Below are positions 1 to 6,960 of a stretch of DNA of 7,854 nt, in pieces (the stretch's first letter is position 1; each line of letters opens with the position of its first letter). The DNA is from Verrucomicrobiota bacterium. Lineage in GTDB: Bacteria; Verrucomicrobiota; Verrucomicrobiia; Limisphaerales; CAIQOK01. The DNA lies in assembly GCA_025363535.1 (NCBI GenBank), contig JANYDP010000105.1, positions 1 to 7,854 of the forward strand, read 5' to 3'. Position numbers and translations under genes: made by a program. The notes beneath the pieces were generated by a model. The model saw only the letters and a program-made list of their open reading frames with translations, searched no databases and was not told where the DNA came from.

Positions 1-152
1 CATCAGTTGCATCAATACCTATTTAGCAATCCCCAAAATTACACCCGTAACCGCGGACTTCTTATGCTACGAAGCCATGAGTCGGCTGAATCGAATGTAA
101 CATTTTGCGCCACGCCACATAGTTGGTCTCAAGGGTGCTACGTTAAGTCGGC

Positions 153-353
153 ATGGAAATATCATTGCTGTTGTTTGTAGTTTTCACGGTGCTCATCGGA
201 GGATTTCTGGTGGCGATACTGCGGACGGAATCCGTGTTGGGCTTGACGATGCCAAAACGATCGAGTGACTCAACCCTCGGCAACCGTTCAGTTGATTGGC
301 TGATGTTGGTCGCTGCGGGCACGGCTCTTATGATCTGTTTTTTGTTGAGTTAA
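153..353 (+). CDS. Possible small two-helix membrane protein (hypothetical)
   Basis: This is a 66-residue ORF that I cannot assign to a family. Two hydrophobic stretches, about residues 3-23 and 47-65, are each long enough to cross a membrane. They are joined by a polar loop of about 23 residues containing several Arg, Lys and Ser residues, so a helical hairpin in the inner membrane is plausible. The ATG is preceded by TTAAGTCGGC, which is not a convincing ribosome binding site; a CAAGGG lies too far upstream to help. The gene converges with the family 1 glycosidase on the other strand and overlaps its last 21 codons (288-353). Its only support is the membrane-like composition and the fact that most of it lies outside any larger gene. 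It could be a chance ORF. Confidence 0.4.
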   Translation: MEISLLLFVVFTVLIGGFLVAILRTESVLGLTMPKRSSDSTLGNRSVDWLMLVAAGTALMICFLLS

Positions 354-1637
354 CGCAAGAATTGAACCGGCGTCTGAAGGGCGACCGATGGAATTCGAGC
401 GGCAGATTTCGCGGTAAATATTACCCAGCGGCTTCATCCGCCGGGTAAGTTTTTCCTCATTGAAATCCACGCTGAGCAACCCGAATTTCTTGGCATAGCC
501 GAACTGCCACTCAAAGTTGTCGAGCAAGGACCAGTAAAAAAACCCACGCACATCCGAGCCTTTCGCCATCGCCCCGTGCAAGACGGTCAAATAATTTAGC
601 AGGTCGCGTTCGCGAAAACTTTCATCCTCGGAAGCCGCTCCGTGTTCCGTGATGTAGATGGGCAGCCGAAATTTGCGGCTCAAGTAAGGCAAATTTTTTT
701 TCAAACCATCCGGATAGCGCTCCACCATGTCATCGCAGACAAAACCAAAATCCTTCAATCGGGTCACCGGCGTGCCGCTGGCAGGAATCATCGCGTTGAA
801 ATGATGGAACCGCACGCGGCCATAGTAATTCAGGCCGACGAACGTGGAGACGTTGCGCCGCCCACCACCGAGAAAGGCGTCCAGCACAAATTTGTTGAAC
901 GTGTAATGGCAGATCGAAGCCGTCAGCCTGTCCCACGGTGAATATTTTTTGTAAGCGTGAAAAAACGTCCAGTTCTTCGCGATGCCGACCTCGGGCTTCC
1001 GGCCTTTGCGCTCCGTCTGCCGAATGATGCGGCAGGCCTGTTCATGCGCCCGCGCCATGTGGGCAATGACCCGGCGGAACTGTCCGAGCTTCCATTTGCG
1101 CTGCGGTGGAAACCCGCCGAGCACATAAGCCAGGCAAGCGTAAGTATCCGGCTCATTGAACGTGTTCCACAAATAAACCCGGTCCTTCAAAGCCGTGACA
1201 AGTTTGCCGACATAGTCCACAAAGGCTGGGATGGTCTTTGGATTGGTCCAGCCGCCGATGGCGTTGATCCAAGGTGGATTGGAAAAGTGATGCAACACCA
1301 CCATCGGCGTTATGCCCGCCGCGATGAGACGGTCAAGCATGTCAACGTAGCGCGCAAGTTCGTTCTGGTTGAGCGGTGCGAACGGTGCGGATTGCAATCG
1401 CGACCATTCGATGCCGAAGCGGTAGGAGTTCACGCCCAGCTTCGACATCCACTCGATGTCCTCGGGATAGCGGTGGTAGTTATCGCAGGCAATGCGGCAA
1501 TGACTGCCGTCCTGCGCGACGAAATCCGTCCACTCGTTCTGGATGTGACCTTCGACTTGCGTGGTGGCAGTTGCCGTTCCCCACAAAAAGTTTTTGGGAA
1601 ATTTCAATGACTCGCCGTTTGACATGACTGACGACAT
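288..1637 (-). CDS. Glycoside hydrolase family 1 beta-glycosidase (beta-glucosidase-like)
   Basis: This is a retaining beta-glycosidase of family GH1, a single TIM barrel that removes a terminal beta-linked sugar, commonly glucose or galactose, from small glycosides. Counting from the ATG at 1637 the protein has 449 residues, normal for the family. Visible signatures, in order: the N-terminal FLWGTATATTQVEG (Gln27 and Glu29 in the sugar-binding start); VLHHF with His116; NTFNEP with acid/base Glu162; GLNYYGR near 268; ITEHG with nucleophile Glu331; and YWSLLDNFEW at 368-377, whose Glu and Trp bind the glycone. The usual nucleophile motif is TENG, so the His is a variant. There is no signal peptide, so it should be cytoplasmic. 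The frame is open upstream to 1868, but that part overlaps the phosphatase gene and is low-complexity. Starts at 1637 or 1625 fit the family, and neither has a clear ribosome binding site. Residues after about 415 are a non-conserved tail. Substrate cannot be told from sequence. Confidence 0.93.
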   Translation of the reverse strand: MSSVMSNGESLKFPKNFLWGTATATTQVEGHIQNEWTDFVAQDGSHCRIACDNYHRYPEDIEWMSKLGVNSYRFGIEWSRLQSAPFAPLNQNELARYVDMLDRLIAAGITPMVVLHHFSNPPWINAIGGWTNPKTIPAFVDYVGKLVTALKDRVYLWNTFNEPDTYACLAYVLGGFPPQRKWKLGQFRRVIAHMARAHEQACRIIRQTERKGRKPEVGIAKNWTFFHAYKKYSPWDRLTASICHYTFNKFVLDAFLGGGRRNVSTFVGLNYYGRVRFHHFNAMIPASGTPVTRLKDFGFVCDDMVERYPDGLKKNLPYLSRKFRLPIYITEHGAASEDESFRERDLLNYLTVLHGAMAKGSDVRGFFYWSLLDNFEWQFGYAKKFGLLSVDFNEEKLTRRMKPLGNIYREICRSNSIGRPSDAGSILALTQQKTDHKSRARSDQHQPIN

Positions 1638-1708
1638 GGTTTGGGTACAAGCTGTCCGTGACGGAAGACTATCCAATAGCTGAAAACCGCCGTGCTTTAC
1701 CAGCGGAA

Positions 1709-1742
1709 AACCCCGGCGTTGCCGCGTGGCACCGCCGGGGTT
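1709..1742 (-). terminator. Strong stem-loop, probable intrinsic terminator of the phosphatase gene
   Basis: A perfect 10-base-pair inverted repeat, AACCCCGGCG at 1709-1718 and CGCCGGGGTT at 1733-1742, encloses a second short stem (TGCC with GGCA) around a GCGT loop, with one mismatch between the two stems. Read on the minus strand, the hairpin starts 35 bases after the phosphatase stop codon and its 3' arm runs into TTTT. That fits a rho-independent terminator for the phosphatase, although the T-run is short. It lies about 72 bases upstream of the glycosidase start, so it could instead limit read-through into that gene or protect a processed mRNA end. Confidence 0.7.
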
Positions 1743-1776
1743 GGGCGAGTTCAAATGGTCTGGGCGAGCAGCCGGT

Positions 1777-4700
1777 TCAGCGTTTGATTCGGTAATACGC
1801 CGCCGGTGTCGCGACGGGGATGGTAGCGCGGAACAGACCCGGCCCCGAGGTGGTGATGGTGGCCGCAACGGGCGTGAGCGGTGTGGACAAATCCGCCGTG
1901 CTCACCACGCTGAAGTTGCCGATGACATCGCCCGCCCCGGCGGTGAAGTCAATCAGCACATTGCCGCTGGAGACTTGGACGGCCGTGATGACTGGAATCG
2001 TAACCGCCGCATCAAGCTGGAAGCTGAAGAGAGTGCGGACGGTGTTGCCGCCTGCGCCGTATTCCGCAGCGGCGTTCTGCGCCGTGGAGTTGATACCTTT
2101 GCTGGTCACGGTCAGCGTTCTCCCATCCGCGCTCACATCGAGGATGTTGTAATTGAACGTGTCGGGGCTGTAGAAGTCCACGGCTTGCGGCGCGGTTTCA
2201 GCGACGAGGACGCCGTTGGTATCACGCATCACGTCGTGCAAACCGGAATAACCCATCAGGCCAATCGGTTCGATTCCCGCAGCGGCTTGTTTGGCGGCCA
2301 GGTCATTGGCGATCGCCTGGATGTTGGTGAAGCTGTGGTTCAAGATGCCATCGGGGCCGGTGGCTCCGAGAGGACCGCAGACAACCGAGATACAGGAGGG
2401 AACCTTGGCGTAGCCCGCTTGAATTTGCGCCTGGGTGCCGGCACCGGGACTACCCGGACCGGTGATGCCGTTCGTCGCGTAGAGGACTTCGTTGATGCGG
2501 TTTTGATGATCGTCCGTGGCGAGAAACACCACGTTCTTAATCCCGTGATCCGCGATGAACTTCAGAAGTGTGTTGCGTTCTGCGCGATAGCCGCCGATCC
2601 AGGATTTGCCGCTGTCGCTGTTGACACCGGTGAGTGTGGAAAGCGCCGCAGTGCCCGAGGTTTGGGAGATCGGCCCGATCTGATCAATCGGGTCGGACAC
2701 GGCGACAAACTTCCATGACGTGCCGTTCGTCTCGGCGGCGAGAAGAGTTTGCTCCAGCCAGGCAAGCTGCGTCGCGCCCAGGTAAGTGCGGTTGGTGTTG
2801 TCCGCGCGAGGACCAGCATCGTCAGCAGAGCCGGTCGCAGTCTTTAGGCGGATGTCGCGATAGCTGCGCGTGTCGGTTTGCACATAGAGCGCGTTCTTGC
2901 CCCACTGTTGGGCAAAGAACAGTTGCTTGGTTGTGCCGGTGCGGTCATCGCCCGTAACGGTTGCGGTAGCGCGGTTTTCTTTGATCGGCTGGTAGTTCAG
3001 ATACACCTGCTGAAGCGTCTGAAATCCGAGCGAGCGGTTCATGAAATCGGAGACGGACGAGTTCGCGTCGTTCGTGTTGCCCACGTTGCCGCTGCCGTTG
3101 TTGCGGGCGTCCACGCCGCGACCCGTCGGCATATTGGTGCCACTGAGTCCACCGACGGAGCCGCCGGCAGGAGCGCCGCCGTTGATGTGCTGGCGGTTGC
3201 CCAGCTCATGATTGTCGTTCAGCGTGTAATTACCCTGGCCGGCATAGAAGTCTTTGAGAGAGTTTTGGCCGCCGTTGTTCACCGGTAGGAATTGTTCGCG
3301 ATACTTCTTGTTGTAATCGTCGAAGAGCAACTGCTGCGTTGCCCAGCCGGCAAATGTTGGAGTGCCCGCGCCCGTCGCTGCCGGCAGGCCGTTAAGGTTC
3401 GCGGGGGAGCCGGAAAGTGTGACGCTTGGAGAGATCAACCACGCGGCTCCGTTGTTTCCGGCTACGGCGCTGGCATTTTCGTAAATCACGTCGCCGCCGT
3501 TCAAGTAGAAGTCCAGGGCTTGCGCCGGCACCGTGCTCGCGAGCGCATACGGACGCATCAACCCATCCATGTCGCCACTGAAGGCGAAGTGCAGCGGCAC
3601 GGCAGCGTTCGCCGCCGGTGCTGTTTTGAAGGTGCCCACGTTGCTTAATTCACCGCCGGAGCCAGTGAAGCGATAGTAGTATCGCGTGGCCGGCGTGAGA
3701 TTGGTGATAATTTGTTTGGCGATGTTATCGCCCACGGTGGCCGACAACGTCGTCACCGAAAGGTTGCTCACACCAGTGACGAAGGTGTTATCCGTGGAAT
3801 ACTGGAGCATGATGTTGATGGCCGCGCCGGGCTGGGTGTCATCCGTCGCGCGCGTCCAGACGACGGCGTCGGTGCTGGACACGTCACCGGCGGCAACGCC
3901 AAGGAAGGAAACACCGACGAAGGTGTTGAAGGTGGCCGTCGGTGTGGTGTAGGTCGTGCCCGCGCTGTTGATCGCATAAGCCTTGTACGAGTAGCCCGTG
4001 CCGGGGTTAAGGCCGGTAACGCCCACAGTGAAGACGCCCGTCGTGCCTGCGCTGACGACTTTTGTCACACCCGCGCCGCCGATGCTCGGGTTGTTGTTCG
4101 AGGAGGTGATCGAATAGACGACCCCGCGCTCGGTGATGGTTGCGCCACTGTCACTCGTCACGTTTCCTCCCAGAGTGGCACCTGTGCTGGTGATGCCCGC
4201 GCTTGTTGGTGTGGTGATGGTCGGGGCGGCGGCGAAATTTGCCGTGACGGTTATATTCGCCGTCACATTGTTGTCGGTCCGTGGATTAGAAGTGGAGGCA
4301 TCGCTCCAGCCGATGAACTGGTAGCCCGAGTCCGGCACCGCCGTGACGGGTGTTCCGTTTGCGCCGTAGTTGACCGTCTGCGGGCTGGTGCCGGTGATCG
4401 TGCCGTGGGTCCCAGCCGTGTAGGTGAGCGTGCAAGTATTAATCGTCCACTGGGCGAAGATCGTGGTGTTGGCTGCGATGGTGAAAGTGGCAGTCGGCGC
4501 ATAAGCCGTCCCGCTGCCGTCAGCCGCCGTGTTCCAAACGGCAAAAGTGTAGTTGGTTTTGGTCAGGTTGCCGGTATTACCCAGCACAGTAACCGTGGAG
4601 CCGGACGCGTAAGGACTGCTGGCATCCGTCGGCGCGGTGCCGCCGGTATTCCCATTGCCATTGTATGTCACGGTGTAGGTAGTCGCGCCGGAAACCGGGG

Positions 4701-5754
4701 CCAGTGCGATGCCGCGGAAAGCCGTTTGTGTTGCGGCGGTGACGACGACGGTTGGATTTGTGGTTGATGGTGGAGCATTGTTGGCAGCCGTGTCGGCAAC
4801 CGTCCAAATTGTGCCGCCACCCGATCCAGTGGTCCCGCCCGTGGCCGCGAACAACGTAACGGTTGAACCGCTGAGGGTCGCCGTCAATCCACGAACCGAT
4901 GCCGCCGTGATTTTGCCTTGGTAAGTCAAAGTCGTTCCGCTGACCGAGTATTTTAAAATACCGCCGCTGGCACCGTCATCGGCGATGTAGCAGACGTCTC
5001 CGCTGGGCACGGTCAAGAACACGAACTGGTACATGCTCGTGGGAGCGGTGCCGGAGAATGTGATCGTCGTGGCTGCGGTGGCCACAATCGGCGTTCCGGT
5101 CTGTTTGTAGATCACGGTCTGCGAGTTGTAAAAAAGATTGCCGCCATAAATTTCCACGCAGCGGGCATTTGGCGTGGAGTCAACATTCGTGGAAGTCGTG
5201 TTGCCTTTCACAGTGTAGCGAGCTCCTCGATTGGCTGCGCCGCCATTGCCAGCCAGCCAGAGCGCGCTGCCGTCGGTGCTGGCTGCGCTACGGAAATTGT
5301 TGCCAACAAAGCCATCGGTAAAGGCGGTGGTCGTATCCAGGGTGCCGTCGTATTTGACCACTCCGACACATCGCGGAATCCCCGCCCCGCTGGCGACACT
5401 GGCTGTGCCCAGATTCGCCGCGAAGCCGGGCAGGATGAGATACTTTCCATCCACCGACCGGGTCATCATGCCGTCGGAGCTTGCAGTTCCGCTCTCGGTG
5501 AGCTGATTGGGAGTGGTGCCCGAACCGGCGGCGGTGGGGAGGGAAATGGATTGCACCAGCGCCCCGCCGACCGTGTATTCGTCAAGGAACACGTTTGTGG
5601 CAGTACCGCTTAATACGGCCGAACCGTCACCGACACGTTCCACAACAATGTTGCCGGGCGTAAACGCGGCGGCATGGACAGGCTTTGGCGTGAGGGCGAG
5701 CAAGGCGCTCAACAGCGCGAGACTGCGGGTGATTTTTTGAGTGAAGGTTTTCAT
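1777..5754 (-). CDS. Large secreted PhoD-like metallophosphatase with propeller-like, InlB-repeat and FN3-like modules
   Basis: This 1325-residue exported protein has a PhoD-family phosphatase domain, a family that hydrolyses phosphomonoesters or diesters outside the cytoplasm. Residues 1-29 form a Sec signal peptide ending PKPVHA-AA. Residues 30-355 are a repetitive Gly/Thr/Ser-rich region with propeller-like strands (SVDGKYLILPG, STDGSALWLAG, YIADDGASGGILKYS). An InlB-type repeat follows at about 359-437 and a divergent one at 441-508, then a fibronectin-like module at 511-612. The PhoD N-terminal domain is at 614-713 and the catalytic domain at about 720-1210. Its landmarks are GGDVIYE (Asp755, Tyr758), NDNHELGN (847-854), DTRSYRD (961-967), GGYRAERNTLLKFI and ATDDHQNR (Asp1081, His1083). 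A C-terminal beta domain ends YYRIKR. Most known PhoD proteins are much shorter and Tat-exported; this one lacks a twin arginine. The A-rich leader before the ATG has no clear ribosome binding site. Family assignment is firm; the substrate and the role of the N-terminal half are inferred. Confidence 0.92.
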   Translation of the reverse strand: MKTFTQKITRSLALLSALLALTPKPVHAAAFTPGNIVVERVGDGSAVLSGTATNVFLDEYTVGGALVQSISLPTAAGSGTTPNQLTESGTASSDGMMTRSVDGKYLILPGFAANLGTASVASGAGIPRCVGVVKYDGTLDTTTAFTDGFVGNNFRSAASTDGSALWLAGNGGAANRGARYTVKGNTTSTNVDSTPNARCVEIYGGNLFYNSQTVIYKQTGTPIVATAATTITFSGTAPTSMYQFVFLTVPSGDVCYIADDGASGGILKYSVSGTTLTYQGKITAASVRGLTATLSGSTVTLFAATGGTTGSGGGTIWTVADTAANNAPPSTTNPTVVVTAATQTAFRGIALAPVSGATTYTVTYNGNGNTGGTAPTDASSPYASGSTVTVLGNTGNLTKTNYTFAVWNTAADGSGTAYAPTATFTIAANTTIFAQWTINTCTLTYTAGTHGTITGTSPQTVNYGANGTPVTAVPDSGYQFIGWSDASTSNPRTDNNVTANITVTANFAAAPTITTPTSAGITSTGATLGGNVTSDSGATITERGVVYSITSSNNNPSIGGAGVTKVVSAGTTGVFTVGVTGLNPGTGYSYKAYAINSAGTTYTTPTATFNTFVGVSFLGVAAGDVSSTDAVVWTRATDDTQPGAAINIMLQYSTDNTFVTGVSNLSVTTLSATVGDNIAKQIITNLTPATRYYYRFTGSGGELSNVGTFKTAPAANAAVPLHFAFSGDMDGLMRPYALASTVPAQALDFYLNGGDVIYENASAVAGNNGAAWLISPSVTLSGSPANLNGLPAATGAGTPTFAGWATQQLLFDDYNKKYREQFLPVNNGGQNSLKDFYAGQGNYTLNDNHELGNRQHINGGAPAGGSVGGLSGTNMPTGRGVDARNNGSGNVGNTNDANSSVSDFMNRSLGFQTLQQVYLNYQPIKENRATATVTGDDRTGTTKQLFFAQQWGKNALYVQTDTRSYRDIRLKTATGSADDAGPRADNTNRTYLGATQLAWLEQTLLAAETNGTSWKFVAVSDPIDQIGPISQTSGTAALSTLTGVNSDSGKSWIGGYRAERNTLLKFIADHGIKNVVFLATDDHQNRINEVLYATNGITGPGSPGAGTQAQIQAGYAKVPSCISVVCGPLGATGPDGILNHSFTNIQAIANDLAAKQAAAGIEPIGLMGYSGLHDVMRDTNGVLVAETAPQAVDFYSPDTFNYNILDVSADGRTLTVTSKGINSTAQNAAAEYGAGGNTVRTLFSFQLDAAVTIPVITAVQVSSGNVLIDFTAGAGDVIGNFSVVSTADLSTPLTPVAATITTSGPGLFRATIPVATPAAYYRIKR
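4231..4680 (-). repeat. Tandem InlB-type beta repeats within the phosphatase gene
   Basis: These bases encode residues 359-508 of the phosphatase. The first unit (4444-4680) begins YTVTYNGNG, has NYTFAVWNTAADGSGTAY in the middle and ends TTIFAQW, which is the pattern of the InlB B-repeat (Listeria-Bacteroides repeat). The second unit (4231-4434) begins CTLTYTAGTHGTITG, contains GYQFIGWSDAS and ends ITVTANFA, the pattern of the divergent InlB repeat. Such units occur in cell-surface proteins and are thought to act as spacers or in adhesion. The two units are not identical at the DNA level, so recent duplication is unlikely. Confidence 0.8.
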
Positions 5755-6136
5755 TTTCAGATTTTGTTCTGGGTTTGGTTCAGGATTTTGATTTGATGGT
5801 TTTAAAGGGTCTTGCGCGCTGTTTGAAAATTTCAGTTCGATTGAAATTCCAGTCGCTGAGGCGGTGGAAATCGGCGGACATGCCGGCGCCGATCATAGAC
5901 CGGAGATCGGCGACAGGGCTTTTTCCGAAGTCGTGCGCCGCCGAATTATTTGGGAGAACTGGGTTCATACTTCAATTCGCAAACTCGACTACTGTAAGCA
6001 CACTCTGATTCGTGCATCGTTACAATTTTGTGAACTTCGCCTTAGGGGGCGGCCCGGTTGACCGGGTCTTTGGGAGGTTTTACTGCGGAGGAAAAGGCAG
6101 TCAGCGGTTGCCCCTCGTCAGGGATTTGATTTTGGG
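5755..6136. other. 382-base non-coding stretch between the glycosyltransferase and the phosphatase
   Basis: It should hold the promoter and leader of the phosphatase, but I could not find a well-spaced -35/-10 pair on the minus strand. The last 40 bases before the phosphatase ATG are A-rich on the coding strand. A 5-base-pair GC hairpin (CCCGG, TTGA loop, CCGGG) lies at 6053-6066, about 70 bases beyond the glycosyltransferase stop, without a T-run in either useful direction. Short ORFs of 62 to 77 codons exist on both strands (for example minus 5780-5968) but have no ribosome binding site or recognisable protein features. No tRNA or known riboswitch is visible. Confidence 0.5.
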
Positions 6137-6802
6137 CTAAACCACCTTCGACTCCCCGGTTTCCAACTGAAACAAGGGGGAGGCTTCAACCGGCGTGCCG
6201 TGAACCGCGCGCTCAATCGACTGCAACAGCAGGGAATCGGCGCGGTTCAGCCAGGCGCGGAATTTTGTGTTATTCAAGCGTTCGGGCAACTCAACCAACC
6301 GATCCAGGTTGAAACTCTTGTCCGTGATGCCGAGGCCAATGCGGGTGGCGTCAATCGCGTTGATCTGCTGCTCGACGTGATTTTCCACCGGCATCAGGAA
6401 CAGCGGCTTGCCGAGATAGGCGGCTTCGCAAACAGCCTCAAAACCGGCGGTGCAGGCCACATATTTGCAATCGGCCATCATGCGCAGAAATTTTTCACCG
6501 TCGAGCCGGTGAAATGTCAGCGTGGCGTCATGCTTGAATTCCGGCGGCGCATCAGGTTTATCGTAAAAACAATGCAGGATGGTCCGCGGATTTTTCTGGT
6601 GCCACTCGATGATTTGCTCGGCGTAACCGTGGTTGAGCAGATAGGCCAGCACGAAGTTGCCGTTGGGATTGGGTTGAAGTTCAAACAGTTGCTGACGGAG
6701 AATCGGCGGGCCCACGAAAAGATTTTCCCCCGGTATGTCCGGCGCGTCATAAAGCGAGAGCCCAGCTTCGTGGAGCGGGCACCAACCAGTCGCACAAACC
6801 AT
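6137..6802 (-). CDS. C-terminal fragment of the glycosyltransferase
   Basis: This open frame holds the nucleotide-sugar-binding half of the glycosyltransferase. Family-like sequence begins only at about LSLYDAPDIPGE (from 6760 downwards). The first 14 codons after the ATG at 6802 are out of the ancestral frame, so that ATG is not a true start. The donor-site features TAGFEAVCEAAYLGKP and ENHVEQQINA are intact and show no further damage. Independent translation is doubtful; treat it as part of the interrupted gene. Confidence 0.5.
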   Translation of the reverse strand: MVCATGWCPLHEAGLSLYDAPDIPGENLFVGPPILRQQLFELQPNPNGNFVLAYLLNHGYAEQIIEWHQKNPRTILHCFYDKPDAPPEFKHDATLTFHRLDGEKFLRMMADCKYVACTAGFEAVCEAAYLGKPLFLMPVENHVEQQINAIDATRIGLGITDKSFNLDRLVELPERLNNTKFRAWLNRADSLLLQSIERAVHGTPVEASPLFQLETGESKVV

Positions 6803-6960
6803 TTCATGCCGAGTTGCTGCACGCGCATGCCGGGAGCGCGGACGTAAAACGGATGTTCGTACATGAACTGATGCGCGACCGCCACAACCGGCGGGCGGTT
6901 ACGGGTTATCAGCGCAAAGATGCCCGTGATGGGCTCGAAGAAATTAATGATCACGTCCGG

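Noticed and set aside
1..152. Possible gene end or RNA at the left edge
   Set aside because: No frame with protein-like features and no tRNA-like cloverleaf could be found in this short stretch.
957..1610. 217-codon plus-strand ORF opposite the glycosidase
   Set aside because: The minus strand encodes all family 1 glycosidase signatures here; the plus-strand product has no recognisable features.
1638..1868. 77-residue N-terminal extension of the glycosidase frame
   Set aside because: It overlaps the phosphatase 3' end and the terminator-like hairpin, is Pro/Arg/Ser-rich, and family 1 sequence begins only just after the ATGs at 1637 and 1625.
1726..2718. 330-codon plus-strand ORF opposite the phosphatase C-terminal half
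   Set aside because: It is a shadow of the GC-rich phosphatase gene: Arg/Gly-rich composition, no domain, no signal, and the minus-strand frame carries clear family motifs.
3712..4767. 351-codon plus-strand ORF opposite the phosphatase middle region
   Set aside because: It is antisense to the InlB and fibronectin-like modules, has an Arg/Gly/Val-rich composition with no recognisable motif, and owes its length to scarcity of stops in a GC-rich gene.
6053..6066. CCCGG-TTGA-CCGGG hairpin as terminator of the glycosyltransferase
   Set aside because: The stem is only five pairs, it is followed on the minus strand by GCCGCCCCC instead of a T-run, and it lies 70 bases past the stop.
6200..6847. 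215-codon plus-strand ORF opposite the glycosyltransferase
   Set aside because: It is a shadow of the donor-binding half of the minus-strand glycosyltransferase.
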